A DNA stretch of 64,000 bases from DASPKM01 sp035628135 (GTDB lineage Bacteria > Bacteroidota > Bacteroidia > Chitinophagales > Chitinophagaceae), in assembly GCA_035628135.1 (NCBI GenBank), contig DASPKM010000011.1:1-64000 (forward strand), in the 5' to 3' direction. The position numbers were made by a program, and so were the translations under genes. Below, one piece after another: positions 17,905 to 27,447 of the stretch (position 1 is its first letter; every line of letters starts with the position of its first letter). The notes below the pieces were generated by a model that was not told where the DNA came from, did not search any database, and saw nothing but the letters and a program-made list of their open reading frames with translations.

Positions 17905-19071
17905 ATGAGCACCGCCACACAACTCATCCATTCCGTTCCTGTAGACGAACTTACAGGAGCCATCAGCGTTCCCATTTATCAAACATCCACTTTTGTACAG
18001 GAAGCCCCCGGCATTAATAAAGGCTTCGATTACGCACGCACCGGCAATCCCACCCGCCTGGCATTGGAAAACCTGGTAGCCCAACTAGAAGAGGGTACCA
18101 CCGGCATTGCCTTTGGCAGTGGACTGGCCGCAATAGACGCAGTGATAAAACTCCTTCAAAGCGGCGATGAGATAATAGCCGTGGATGATATTTATGGCGG
18201 CGCCTTCCGCCTGTTTACCCAGGTGTATGAAAAATTCGGGATCAAAGTACAGTATGTCGATGCTTCTAACGCCGAAAATGTCTTCAATGCCATTACGCCG
18301 CGCACAAGGCTCATCTGGCTCGAAACGCCTACCAATCCTACACTCAAAATTTCCGACATACGCGCCATCGCAAAAATTGCAAAGGCCCATAAATGTTGGC
18401 TTTGCGTGGATAATACTTTTGCTTCACCCGCCTTACAACAACCTCTTTCGTTGGGAGCTGATATTGTAATACACAGCGCCACCAAGTACCTGGGCGGCCA
18501 CAGCGATCTGATCGCAGGCATCGTGGTGGCGAAGGACCGCGAACTGGGCGACAGGATCAAATTCCTGCAAAATGCCTGCGGCGCCATTTTAAGTCCCTTC
18601 GATAGCTGGCTCGTTATACGCGGCATCGAAACCCTGCACCTGCGTGTGAAACAACATTGCATCAATGCGCAGGCCGTTGCTGAATTTCTTGAACATCATC
18701 CACTGGTTGATAAAGTGTATTACCCGGGATTGAAAAACCATCGCAATCATGCAGTAGCCGCCAGCCAGTCCACAGGCTTCGGAGGTATCGTTTCTTTTAC
18801 ATTGAAAGAAGATACCACCGAGGCAGCTACTGAATTCGTGACGTCCACCCGCTTGTTCAAGCTGGCTGAAAGTCTCGGCGGCGTTAAAAGCCTACTCTGC
18901 CATCCTGCAAGCATGACGCATAAAAGCATCCCGGCTGCCCAGCGCCGGGCCGCGGGCGTAGCCGACAGTCTCATCAGGCTAAGCGTGGGATTGGAAGAAG
19001 CGACCGACCTGGTGAAAGACATAGAACAGGCGCTGGCAGTCATCAACAAACCTTTATTGCAAACCGCATAA
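17905..19071 (+). CDS. Transsulfuration PLP enzyme (cystathionine gamma-synthase/lyase family)
   Basis: A 388-residue Cys/Met-metabolism PLP enzyme. Family blocks include ISVPIYQTSTF, FDYARTGNPTR and ETPTNP. The PLP lysine is K194 in SATKYLGGHSD, and SLGGVKSLLCHPASMTH lies near the end. It sits behind the SAM riboswitch and before homoserine dehydrogenase. That makes a role in turning activated homoserine into cystathionine or homocysteine (MetB/MetZ type) most likely. Cystathionine beta- or gamma-lyase activity cannot be excluded from sequence alone. I start at ATG 17905 (MSTATQLIHS), which matches the family start. Confidence 0.9.
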   Translation: MSTATQLIHSVPVDELTGAISVPIYQTSTFVQEAPGINKGFDYARTGNPTRLALENLVAQLEEGTTGIAFGSGLAAIDAVIKLLQSGDEIIAVDDIYGGAFRLFTQVYEKFGIKVQYVDASNAENVFNAITPRTRLIWLETPTNPTLKISDIRAIAKIAKAHKCWLCVDNTFASPALQQPLSLGADIVIHSATKYLGGHSDLIAGIVVAKDRELGDRIKFLQNACGAILSPFDSWLVIRGIETLHLRVKQHCINAQAVAEFLEHHPLVDKVYYPGLKNHRNHAVAASQSTGFGGIVSFTLKEDTTEAATEFVTSTRLFKLAESLGGVKSLLCHPASMTHKSIPAAQRRAAGVADSLIRLSVGLEEATDLVKDIEQALAVINKPLLQTA

Positions 19072-19083
19072 AATAATTATTGT

Positions 19084-20340
19084 ATGAGCTATCATAAGGA
19101 ATTAACGATCGGGTTGTTCGGCTTCGGCGTAGTGGGCGAAGGATTGTACAAAGTGTTGCAGCAAACGCCTTCGCTGAGCGCGAGCATAAAAAGAGTATGT
19201 ATAAAAGATGCAGCTAAAAAAAGGAATGCGCCCGCTGCATTGTTTACCACCGACAGAAGCGAACTGCTGAATGATCCTGACATCAACGTGATCGTGGAAG
19301 TGATCAATGAAACAGAACCGGCATTTGAAATAGTGACTACCGCATTGCGCAATGGTAAAGCAGTAGTAAGCGCCAGCAAGAAAATGATCGCGGAGCACCT
19401 GCCTGAGTTGCTGGCATTGCAGCAGGAAACCGGGATTCCGTTTTTGTATGAGTCCTCGGCCTGCGCTTCCATTCCCGTTATACGCAACCTGGAAGAATAT
19501 TACGACAATGACCTGTTGCATTCCATCAAGGCTATTGTGAATGGATCTACCAATTTTATTCTTACAAGAATGTTCGAAGACAAGCTGGAGTTCAGGCAGG
19601 CATTGGTGCTTGCGCAGCAGTTAGGATTTGCGGAATCCGATCCTACCCTGGATGTGGAGGGCCATGATGCCGTGAACAAATGGGCCGTGCTGCTGGCACA
19701 TGCTTATGGCATTGTGGAGCATCCGCAACGGATATTGTTCAATGGCATTCAAAACCTGCACAAGCAGGATGCCGTGGTAGGAAAAGAAAAGAACCTGCAG
19801 GTACGGTTGGTGGCACAGGCTAAGAAGCTGCAAAACGGTAAGGTGGCTGCATTTGTGCTGCCCCAGTTTGTAGCGCATGACGACCACCTGGCCTTTGTAA
19901 AAAATGAGTTCAATGGAGTAGTTATAGAAAGCGGGTTTGCTGACAAACAATTTTTTTATGGAAAGGGGGCAGGCAGCTTCCCTACCGCTACGGCTGTACT
20001 AAGCGATATCGCCGCGCTGCGGTACGACTATCGCTACGAATACAAAAAGCTGTATCACCACAAGCCCCATGAGCTCACCGATGAGCTGTACCTGCGCGTG
20101 TACGTAAGCTTCGAGGACTGGAGCTACATTCCCCGCGAACAATTTGAATGGATAGAGGAATGGCATGCCAACGAAGCGCGCAAGTACCTGGTGGGCGTAT
20201 TGAATTTTAACGTATTGAAGGAAACGAATTGGTGGCGGGAGAACAACACTTCGCTGGTATTGCTGCCCGATGCCATAATTGAGGACATAGAGATCAGGAA
20301 GTTGAAAAAGAAAAGCCTGGAATTAGCCGGAGTAAATTGA
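19084..20340 (+). CDS. hom: Homoserine dehydrogenase
   Basis: A 418-residue enzyme that reduces aspartate semialdehyde to homoserine, the branch to methionine and threonine. The nucleotide-binding motif GLFGFGVVGEGL is at about residues 9-20. The catalytic domain shows IVNGSTNFILTRM, GFAESDPTLDVEGHDAVNKWAVL and the GxGAGSFPTATAVLSDI stretch. There is no fused aspartokinase and no recognisable classical ACT domain, although the last 90 residues form a separate C-terminal part. It follows the transsulfuration gene by 12 bp, under the same riboswitch, and ends two bases before the stop of the convergent permease gene. Confidence 0.94.
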   Translation: MSYHKELTIGLFGFGVVGEGLYKVLQQTPSLSASIKRVCIKDAAKKRNAPAALFTTDRSELLNDPDINVIVEVINETEPAFEIVTTALRNGKAVVSASKKMIAEHLPELLALQQETGIPFLYESSACASIPVIRNLEEYYDNDLLHSIKAIVNGSTNFILTRMFEDKLEFRQALVLAQQLGFAESDPTLDVEGHDAVNKWAVLLAHAYGIVEHPQRILFNGIQNLHKQDAVVGKEKNLQVRLVAQAKKLQNGKVAAFVLPQFVAHDDHLAFVKNEFNGVVIESGFADKQFFYGKGAGSFPTATAVLSDIAALRYDYRYEYKKLYHHKPHELTDELYLRVYVSFEDWSYIPREQFEWIEEWHANEARKYLVGVLNFNVLKETNWWRENNTSLVLLPDAIIEDIEIRKLKKKSLELAGVN

Positions 20341-20342
20341 GC

Positions 20343-22715
20343 TTACTCCGCCTTCAGCACTTTTGCCGGGTTTATATGCGCTGCGCTCACGGCTTTTATT
20401 ACCACTGTTAATAGGGTGAGCATCAACGTTAGAACGCCTGCCGTTGCAAAAATCCACCAGTGTATGTTGGTGCGGTATGCAAAGTCCTGCAACCAATTGT
20501 TCATGGCCCACCAGGCCAGCGGGAAGGCTATTACCGTGGCGATAAGCACAAGCCGCACAAAATCAGACGACAGCAGGTAAACGATACTGCTGACGCTGGA
20601 GCCCAGCACCTTGCGGATGCCGATCTCTTTAAGCCGCTGTTGTGTAATATGGTTCACCAGTCCCAACAATCCGAGGCACGCAATGAAAATGGCGAGCACG
20701 GAAAAAATGCCAATGATGGTAGCCGTTCTTGTTTCAGCGGCGTACATGTCGGCGAAATCCTCATCGAAAAAACTATAGCTAAATGGATGGCCAGGCTCGA
20801 TTGCCGGCCAGATCTTCGATATGCTTTCGATGGTTGCCGCAGTTTCGGGGGCATTGATGCGCACCGATAATTGACCAAACCATTGCGCTTCAACAAAAAA
20901 CAAAAGCGGCATTATCTTTTCGTGCAGCGAGCGGAAGTGAAAGTCTTTTACCACACCTATGATAGGTGCTGATTCACGCCCGATATTAGGCATCTTCACC
21001 ATTTTGCCTATGGGGTTATCGAAGCCCAGTTGCCTTGCGGCTTCTTCGTTGATCAGGTAAGCTGCGGTGTCTGTAGGCATCTGTTTGCTGAACCCGCGGC
21101 CGGCTGCTAATTCAATTTGATAGGTGGCCAGGAAATCCTGGTCAACAACCAGCATGCGCATGGGCGGCTGCTGGTCAGCAGGAATACCTTCCACCTCGCA
21201 AGGAATACCGAAATCGGAGCCGCCGGGGCGGTTAGCCGAGGCCGTTATCTCCTGCACGCCGGGCACCTGCTTTAATTGGTGTTTAACAGTTTCCAGGCGG
21301 GCCAGTGTTTCATTGTTACGGATGGGTATTATCAATATTTGATCTTTATTGAACCCCAGATTTTTGTTTTGTATATAATTCAGCTGCTTCCAGGTTACAA
21401 GCGCAGCAATGATCATGACAATGGAAATACAGAACTGACATGTCACCAGTATCTTTCTTAACAGGTGCCTTGGGCTTTTTCCCGACGATTGTTTTCCCAT
21501 GATGCGGATAGGATTATAAGCCGCCAGTACCGTGGCGGGATAAAGGCCGCATGCAACCGTAATGAATACGAACAGCGCCAGCAAGCCGCCTGCAAGCCAT
21601 TTACTGTAAATGCCGTTGAACGAGACGTGGTTCTCCAAAAAATTATTGAGATAAGGCAAGGCGATATAAGCAAGCGCTATCGCAAATCCAATGGATATAA
21701 AGCAAACCATCCCGGTTTCTATCAGGAATTGCCACAGCAAAGTCCTTCGTAAAGCTCCATTCACCTTGCGTATGCCCACTTCTGCAGACCGTTTTACAGC
21801 TTGTGCTGTTGAAAGGTTGATGAAGTTCAGGCAGGCAATAACGATGATGAACAATGCCAGCGTACCGAAAATATAGATATAGCTCGGGTTGGAATTGGGC
21901 TCTATTTCGCGGAAGAGGTCTGAGTGTAAATGAATATCGGCCAGCGGTTGCAGGAACGGCGTGGAAGCTGCTGCTGTTTCCGCATCGAGATGCCTGGCAA
22001 GGAATGCGTCTGCCTTCCGTTCTACCTCCTTGACCGAAGCGCCCGGCTTCAACAACAGGTACGTATAAAACTGGTTCCACCGGTTCCATTTGTCCATGTC
22101 GGGATGGTGGTAAGAACTAAGGCTGGCAAGGAAGTCGAAGCGGAAATGCGAATTGAAAGGCACATCTTCCATCAAGCCGGTGATGCGGTAATTATCAGTA
22201 TTATTAAGGAGCACTGATTTACCGACGGGGTCTTCGTCCGCAAAATATTTTTTTGCAAACGAGCGGGTAACGATCATGCAGTTGGGCGCTTGCATGGCCG
22301 TTTTCGGATCCCCACTGATCAGTTTCCAACTGAAAATATCCAATACGGTAGAGTCTGCGTAAAAACCATTTGATTCGTAAAAGCGCTTGTCTCGCCAGGC
22401 AAATAATGTTTCGTTGAAGCCTACGAAGCGGCACATGGATTCCACTTCGGGCAGGTTTTTCGCCAGGCCAGGCCCCCAGGGACCAAATACTTTTGCGATG
22501 CCATTTTCATAACTGGCGCCTTCAACCTTGTTGGCAACGCGGTAAATGGTTTTATGATTGAGGTGATACCGGTCGAAACTCAGTTCATGCTGTATGTAAA
22601 GACCGATGAGCAGGCATACTGCCGCTCCCACCGTAATACCGGCGAGATTGATACTTATGAACCCTGGGCGTCGGGATAAAATCCTTAATGCCATTTTAAT
22701 TTGGTAAAGCAACAT
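20343..22715 (-). CDS. FtsX/MacB-like ABC transporter permease
   Basis: A roughly 790-residue permease of the duplicated Bacteroidota type. An N-terminal span (ISINLAGITVGAAVCLLIGL) and a large periplasmic MacB-PCD-like domain come first. Three spans around the middle follow (IFGTLALFIIVIACLNFINLS onward, with the FtsX signature SAEVGIRKVNGALR). Then come a second periplasmic domain and a second set of spans with the same signature (LKEIGIRKVLGSS). No ATPase is adjacent. Such proteins often act with an unlinked ATPase in macrolide or lipoprotein-type export. I prefer ATG 22715 (MLLYQIKMALR), since longer in-frame starts add an unrelated segment. Confidence 0.88.
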   Translation of the reverse strand: MLLYQIKMALRILSRRPGFISINLAGITVGAAVCLLIGLYIQHELSFDRYHLNHKTIYRVANKVEGASYENGIAKVFGPWGPGLAKNLPEVESMCRFVGFNETLFAWRDKRFYESNGFYADSTVLDIFSWKLISGDPKTAMQAPNCMIVTRSFAKKYFADEDPVGKSVLLNNTDNYRITGLMEDVPFNSHFRFDFLASLSSYHHPDMDKWNRWNQFYTYLLLKPGASVKEVERKADAFLARHLDAETAAASTPFLQPLADIHLHSDLFREIEPNSNPSYIYIFGTLALFIIVIACLNFINLSTAQAVKRSAEVGIRKVNGALRRTLLWQFLIETGMVCFISIGFAIALAYIALPYLNNFLENHVSFNGIYSKWLAGGLLALFVFITVACGLYPATVLAAYNPIRIMGKQSSGKSPRHLLRKILVTCQFCISIVMIIAALVTWKQLNYIQNKNLGFNKDQILIIPIRNNETLARLETVKHQLKQVPGVQEITASANRPGGSDFGIPCEVEGIPADQQPPMRMLVVDQDFLATYQIELAAGRGFSKQMPTDTAAYLINEEAARQLGFDNPIGKMVKMPNIGRESAPIIGVVKDFHFRSLHEKIMPLLFFVEAQWFGQLSVRINAPETAATIESISKIWPAIEPGHPFSYSFFDEDFADMYAAETRTATIIGIFSVLAIFIACLGLLGLVNHITQQRLKEIGIRKVLGSSVSSIVYLLSSDFVRLVLIATVIAFPLAWWAMNNWLQDFAYRTNIHWWIFATAGVLTLMLTLLTVVIKAVSAAHINPAKVLKAE

Positions 22716-22899
22716 AACGGCTCTTTGGATACCAGGTACCACGCAGAACGATGCCAATTTATAAACGATTGATTTTTCTGGATTTAAATAAGCCACAACC
22801 TACGAAAGTGTTCGTTACCGTTACAATAATTGTCCGCATCCGATACAGCTGCGAGTGTGGCCATTGTTGACTGGCAGAATTATTGAATCAGTTTTCCCG

Positions 22900-24000
22900 A
22901 TGAATATTAACTGGGATAGCATTTACTTCCACAATTCTGTTCGGAACTGGGCGATCGCATTGTCGTTGATAATCGGCCTGTTGCTGCTGATACGCATTTT
23001 CCGTACGATCATTTTAAAAAGAATGAAGGCCTGGTCTGAACGGACGGAGAGCCAGTTAGACGATTTTGCTGTCAGGCTTATATCCAGGGCTGTTCTGCCA
23101 TTGGCCTACCTCGCCAGTGTGTATGCAGGTTTTTATTACCTGGGGTTTCCGCCAAGAATAGAACGCGTAATAAACGTGGCCTTCTTAGTGGCCGGGACTT
23201 TTTTTGTGTTGAAGCTGATCAGTGGTTTTGTTCATTTCTTTTTATACCGCGCCATCAGCCATCATGAAAACAGGGAGGCAAAGGGAAAACAGCTTAGGGG
23301 TATTCTTTTCGTTATTAATGTGGTGGTGTGGATACTCGGGTTGGTGTTTTTAATTAGTAACCTTGGGTATGATATTACCGCGGTAATTACGGGTTTGGGC
23401 GTGGGCGGTATTGCCATTGCGCTTGCATCGCAGGTGGTGCTGGGCGATCTCTTCAGTTATTTCGTAATATTCTTTGACCGCCCGTTCGAGATCGGCGATT
23501 ACATAACTGTAGATGACAAGAATGGCACCGTTGAATACATCGGGATAAAAACCACCAGGCTGCGTACATTATCGGGAGAGCAGTTGATAGTTTCCAATAC
23601 CAATCTTACCAATGCGAGAGTGCATAATTTTAAGAGGATGGACACACGCCGCATACAATTTACCTTAGGCGTAACGTACGAAACGTCCGTGGAAAAGCTT
23701 AAGAGAATTCCGGAGATCGTTCAACAGATCATCACCTCCACGCCCGATTTAAGATATGACCGCGGCCATTTTTCGGGATACGGCGCCTTCAGCCTGAACT
23801 TTGAGTTTGTATATTTTGTAAATACGCCTGATTATAATTTATACATGGACAGGCAACAAAGCATTTACTTCGCCATATTCGAAGCATTTGCAAAAGAAGG
23901 AATTGAATTTGCTTATCCCACGCAGCAATTGCTTGTTGACATCCAGGGACAGCCTAAGGAGCGCGCTGAAAATGGCGCAAGGCAACACGTCAATTCTTAG
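22900..24000 (+). CDS. Mechanosensitive ion channel, MscS family
   Basis: A 366-residue inner-membrane channel. Four hydrophobic spans lie in the first 185 residues. The pore-lining helix TGLGVGGIAIALASQ is rich in Gly and Ala. It is followed by the typical block QVVLGDLFSYFVIFFDRPFEIGD and the beta domain (GTVEYIGIKTTRLRTLSGE). It would open under membrane tension to release solutes. I start at ATG 22900. Its stop overlaps the stop of the convergent TPM gene by 11 bp. Confidence 0.93.
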   Translation: MNINWDSIYFHNSVRNWAIALSLIIGLLLLIRIFRTIILKRMKAWSERTESQLDDFAVRLISRAVLPLAYLASVYAGFYYLGFPPRIERVINVAFLVAGTFFVLKLISGFVHFFLYRAISHHENREAKGKQLRGILFVINVVVWILGLVFLISNLGYDITAVITGLGVGGIAIALASQVVLGDLFSYFVIFFDRPFEIGDYITVDDKNGTVEYIGIKTTRLRTLSGEQLIVSNTNLTNARVHNFKRMDTRRIQFTLGVTYETSVEKLKRIPEIVQQIITSTPDLRYDRGHFSGYGAFSLNFEFVYFVNTPDYNLYMDRQQSIYFAIFEAFAKEGIEFAYPTQQLLVDIQGQPKERAENGARQHVNS

Positions 24001-24544
24001 AGGCTATTGCATCCATGATGGCGATGATGCCTTTTTTGGTCCCTTCAAAATACTTTCCTTCTTTATACATGGGAATAAATACAGAATCGACGATGGTCTT
24101 TGTTTCCTGGTCCGACAGCAATTTTTCAATGCCGTAGCCATTGTGTACGCGCATTCTTCGTAAATCGGCAGATATGGTAATAAAGATGCCGTTCTTTTTG
24201 TCCTCCTTTCCTACTTTCCAGGTGTTTGCTATCAGCAGCGTGAACTCGTCAAAGTCTTTATGATTGGTGCGGGTGGAGTCGATTGTCAGTACCACAATTT
24301 CGATCGTTGTGTTTTTTTCATAGTTGCGTACCAGCGAATCCAGCTGTCGTACTTCTTCATTGCTGAAGAGGAAGGTATAGTCGTTGATCCAACCGATTGG
24401 CTCAGGGATTTTTCTTGCCCAATCCGCGCGAACAGCTTTCCCTTTGGTGCTATCGGCGCGACTGGCTGCATCCTTTTGCTGCTGTGCGTAAGCGGTCGCG
24501 CTTAGCGTAAGAAACAGAGTAATAACGTAACAAGCGTGTTTCAG
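23990..24544 (-). CDS. TPM-domain protein (TLP18.3/Psb32/MOLO-1), probable CTG start
   Basis: A secreted or periplasmic protein of about 184 residues. The TPM domain is plain (EIVVLTIDSTRTNHKDF, KNGIFITISADLRRMRVHNG, YGIEKLLSD). An ATG/GTG-only call would begin in mid-domain at 24295. The frame, however, is open upstream to 24580. It gives a good signal peptide (LKHACYVITLFLTLSATAYAQ) and the missing first strand (WINDYTFLFSNEEVRQLDSL). The only sensible start there is CTG at 24544; no ATG, GTG or TTG is available. Either CTG is used or the start codon has been changed. Function of bacterial TPM proteins is not settled. Confidence 0.75.
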   Translation of the reverse strand: MKHACYVITLFLTLSATAYAQQQKDAASRADSTKGKAVRADWARKIPEPIGWINDYTFLFSNEEVRQLDSLVRNYEKNTTIEIVVLTIDSTRTNHKDFDEFTLLIANTWKVGKEDKKNGIFITISADLRRMRVHNGYGIEKLLSDQETKTIVDSVFIPMYKEGKYFEGTKKGIIAIMDAIASKN

Positions 24545-24633
24545 GACTGAAGGATTTATGCCGGAAGTTACACAATGTCTTTATACCTAAAGCGTTAAGC
24601 AAATGCAAGTATTGTGGTAAAGGTCAATTCTTT

Positions 24634-24665
24634 TTTGCCTGTTCGGGCGATTCATGCTATTTTTG
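24634..24665 (+). promoter_or_regulatory. Promoter of tRNA-Pro
   Basis: TTTG at 24634-24637 and TATTTTTG at 24658-24665 with a 20-bp spacer: a full match to the Bacteroidota -33/-7 consensus. It is placed 43 bp before the tRNA. Confidence 0.85.
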
Positions 24666-24708
24666 CGGGCTCTAAAAATAACAGAGATTGCATTTCAGCC
24701 TCTGTTCA

Positions 24709-24782
24709 CGGGAAGTAGCGCAGGCCGGTAGCGCACCTGGTTTGGGACCAGGGGGTCGCAGGTTCGAATCCTGTCTTCCCGA
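24709..24782 (+). tRNA. tRNA-Pro (anticodon TGG)
   Basis: A 74-base cloverleaf with acceptor stem cgggaag/cttcccg and discriminator A at 24782. The anticodon arm cctgg-tttggga-ccagg gives TGG. The T-arm is gcagg-ttcgaat-cctgt. The 3' CCA is not encoded. Confidence 0.97.
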
Positions 24783-24792
24783 CATGTATTAG

Positions 24793-24826
24793 AAAGGCTT
24801 CAAGTCGTGGACTTGAAGCCTTTTTT
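24793..24826 (+). terminator. Intrinsic terminator after tRNA-Pro
   Basis: A 13-bp perfect stem, 24793-24805 with 24811-24823, and loop cgtgg, running into a T tract ending at 24826. Confidence 0.9.
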
Positions 24827-24861
24827 AGTTCGAATACTTAATCAGAACTATGACTTTTTAA

Positions 24862-25422
24862 TTAACGGAACTGATAGAAAAGGCCTACCTGCCAAAGCCT
24901 GTTCCTCATGTCAGCATTGTTTTTACTGACATCTCTGATGCCAAGGTTGTAACGGGCATCAATACCCAAACGTAGCGGACTTAAATAGCTGGCGCCAATT
25001 ATCCATGAAAAATCAGTGTCTTTCATGGAAGATTTGACAATAGCTTCTTCGCCTGCGCCTGTAGATTTGGCTGTTGTTATAAATCCCACCTGAGGTCCTG
25101 TTTGCAGGCGCACCCCATTACCAAACATATACTGCCCTAAAACCGGAACATTGATATAATTCAGTTTGGTTTTTGATGCGCTGTTGTATTCAGCACCCTG
25201 GGAAGAATAAAACACTTCTGGCTGCAAGGCGAATTGCCTACTCAAATGAATGTGCGCCAGTCCGCCTACATAGTACCCGCTTCGGTGATCAGATAATTGA
25301 TCATTTGTTTTTAAAGCGGACACGTTGATACCGGCTTTAAGTCCGAATTGCACCGGTGTTTGAGAGAAAACAACATTAAAAAAGAATAGTAAGGAAACTG
25401 TGATTAAGAACATCTTTCTCAT
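24862..25422 (-). CDS. PorT-type outer-membrane beta-barrel protein
   Basis: A 186-residue secreted protein with signal peptide MRKMFLITVSLLFFFNVVFSQ. It continues with the classic small-barrel pattern: FGLKAGINVSALKTND, GYYVGGLAHIHLSRQFALQPEVFYSSQGAEY, LNYINVPVLGQYMFGNGVRLQTGPQVG, and a last strand ending in QFR with a terminal aromatic-x motif. This is the PorT/OMP_b-brl_2 family, placed in the outer membrane, with no specific function known. An unusually strong Shine-Dalgarno precedes the start. Confidence 0.88.
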   Translation of the reverse strand: MRKMFLITVSLLFFFNVVFSQTPVQFGLKAGINVSALKTNDQLSDHRSGYYVGGLAHIHLSRQFALQPEVFYSSQGAEYNSASKTKLNYINVPVLGQYMFGNGVRLQTGPQVGFITTAKSTGAGEEAIVKSSMKDTDFSWIIGASYLSPLRLGIDARYNLGIRDVSKNNADMRNRLWQVGLFYQFR

Positions 25423-25428
25423 AGACTT

Positions 25429-25434
25429 CCTCCT
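25429..25434 (-). promoter_or_regulatory. Strong Shine-Dalgarno AGGAGG
   Basis: The minus strand reads AAAAGGAGGAAGTCT just before ATG 25422, with six bases between AGGAGG and the start. Most starts in this window have no such site. Confidence 0.8.
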
Positions 25435-25628
25435 TTTTTTTAAACGCCGCTCATCAAACCGAATACCATTCCGGTTTTGAGGCCAGAAAGTGCAAATTTT
25501 TCATTTGCCAAGGAAATTTTTTCATTGCACATTGTCAAAATTTCAAATAAAAATGGGCAAAACGTAACAGGAATACCACTGGGCATTGTCTGCCGCTTTG
25601 TTCATAGGCCTGCTACTCATGCACCATA

Positions 25629-27257
25629 TCAATTCTCTTTCAGCTTCACCACCCAAAAATCTGCGTTGCCATGATTATCTCCTACGTCGCCTGATTTATT
25701 ACTTAAAGTGTATCCAGCCACTACCGGTCCATTACCGCCATCAGCCACTGCATAAGCTATTTCTTCATTATTACCGCCCAATGCCTTCTTCCATACCAGA
25801 TTGCCATTGGCATTCAGTTGCACCACCCAAAAATCACCGTTACCCGGATTGGAAGTAACGTCCCCACTATTTGTACTGTAAACATACCCGGCAACTACAA
25901 TTGCTCCATTGGCCCGTGTAATTACACTTTTAGCAGCATCGGGAGATTGCCCTCCCAGGGTCTTTTGCCAATTCAGGTTACCTGTGCCGGCGTGCAGGCT
26001 GGTAATCCAATAATCTTCGGAGCCCGTGGTAGCACCAACATCACCATTGTTATTGCTTTTGGTGCTGCCTACTGCAATCAAAACGTTGTTGGGTGCAACG
26101 GCCAGCCCATTGAGGTCCTCGATATTCGAACCGCCGAGTGTTTTCTTCCATACAATCGAACCGTTCTTGTCTATTTTCATAACGAGAAAATCAGCACTGC
26201 CCTTTGTTGCAGGCACGTCGCCGTTGTTGTTGCTGGTTGTGTTGCCACCAACAAAGAACGCCCCATCTGTTGCAGGTACAACTGCCCTTGCAATGTCACT
26301 TCCATTGCCACCGAAGGTTTTCTTCCATACGGCGGCTCCATCACCATTTTCAAGCACTACAACCCAGAAATCTTCATTGCCATGGTTGGGTCCTACATCA
26401 CCGGTATTATTGCTGAGCGTGTAACCTGCCACAACGATTTTTCCTTCAGAGGTAACGGTTACGGCAGCGGGCCAATCATTTGCATTGCCACCCAGCGTCT
26501 TTTGCCATTGAAGCACTCCGTTGGCATTCAGTTTTACCACCCAATAATCTACTCCTCCGTGATTGGCGCCTACATCCCCGTTGTTATTGGTAATGGTATA
26601 GCCGGTGAGCACGTATCCGCCATCTGGGGTAACGGCCGCGGCAACCACCACTTCGTCTGAATTGCCACCGAATGTTTTTTGCCATTCCATAGCCCCGGTC
26701 GCATTCAGCTTCACTACCCACATATCTATGCCGCCTTTAGTAGGACCTACGTCTCCATTGTTGTTGCTGGAAGTACGGCCACCCATAAGATACCCGCCAT
26801 CCTGCGTTGTAATGATCGTATATCCATAGTCGTTACCAGAACCACCCAGCACTTTTTTCCAGTCGATGGTTATCGCGGGCACGGTTGAAACCTCCTGTTT
26901 AACTACCAGTTGTTGGGGATCAGCTTTTCCATTGACCAGCGAAACAGTAACAGTGGCTGTTCTTGCAGCACCTGAATTATTTTCTTTGGTGATGGTTACC
27001 TGTACGTTATCGTTACCAGTGCCATTGGCCTTGTTCACCTGCAGCCAGTCGGCGCCTGCGGGAAGCGTGATCTTCCACTCGCTGTTAGCTTCGATGCCCA
27101 CTGTTGACACCGTTCCCGCACCGGCAGGGACGTCCAGCGTAGAAACGGAAAGCTTAAGATGAAAGGATGGACCGGCTTGCGGCTTTGTTTTCTTGCAAGC
27201 ATTAAAGAGTAAGGCTACTGCAAGCAGCCATATGCCAAAGTGGATGCAATTTTTCAT
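25629..27257 (-). CDS. BACON-domain lipoprotein with seven-repeat beta-propeller
   Basis: A 542-residue surface or periplasmic lipoprotein with lipobox LLFNAC (Cys near residue 20). A BACON domain (about residues 35-125; EANSEWKITLPAGADWLQVN is typical) is followed by seven tandem repeats of about 54 residues. Each repeat begins W(K/Q)K(T/V/A)(L/F)GG and contains a DGGYxxxGYTxSNNxGDVG-like stretch and a WVVKL strand. Seven such units suggest a closed seven-bladed propeller. BACON domains often bind carbohydrate or mucin in this phylum. The ligand is unknown. Confidence 0.85.
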   Translation of the reverse strand: MKNCIHFGIWLLAVALLFNACKKTKPQAGPSFHLKLSVSTLDVPAGAGTVSTVGIEANSEWKITLPAGADWLQVNKANGTGNDNVQVTITKENNSGAARTATVTVSLVNGKADPQQLVVKQEVSTVPAITIDWKKVLGGSGNDYGYTIITTQDGGYLMGGRTSSNNNGDVGPTKGGIDMWVVKLNATGAMEWQKTFGGNSDEVVVAAAVTPDGGYVLTGYTITNNNGDVGANHGGVDYWVVKLNANGVLQWQKTLGGNANDWPAAVTVTSEGKIVVAGYTLSNNTGDVGPNHGNEDFWVVVLENGDGAAVWKKTFGGNGSDIARAVVPATDGAFFVGGNTTSNNNGDVPATKGSADFLVMKIDKNGSIVWKKTLGGSNIEDLNGLAVAPNNVLIAVGSTKSNNNGDVGATTGSEDYWITSLHAGTGNLNWQKTLGGQSPDAAKSVITRANGAIVVAGYVYSTNSGDVTSNPGNGDFWVVQLNANGNLVWKKALGGNNEEIAYAVADGGNGPVVAGYTLSNKSGDVGDNHGNADFWVVKLKEN

Positions 27258-27447
27258 ATTATAAATTGAACGTGGTGTAAAAATGTTTTTAGTGGATCGC
27301 TGGTAATGCCAGACGACTAATAATTGCTGATTGTGACAGCCCCCGGAGGAATATTACGGCAAGACACTATCTTATGCAGTGCCCGGTTCCGCAATCGAAT
27401 TGGGTTCATGGCATAAGTTTTACCTGATAATCCTCAAATGAACTTGT

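Noticed and set aside
25629..27257. Regular DNA repeats that could be taken for a CRISPR array or satellite
   Set aside because: They have a period of about 160 bp and encode the propeller blades of one protein.
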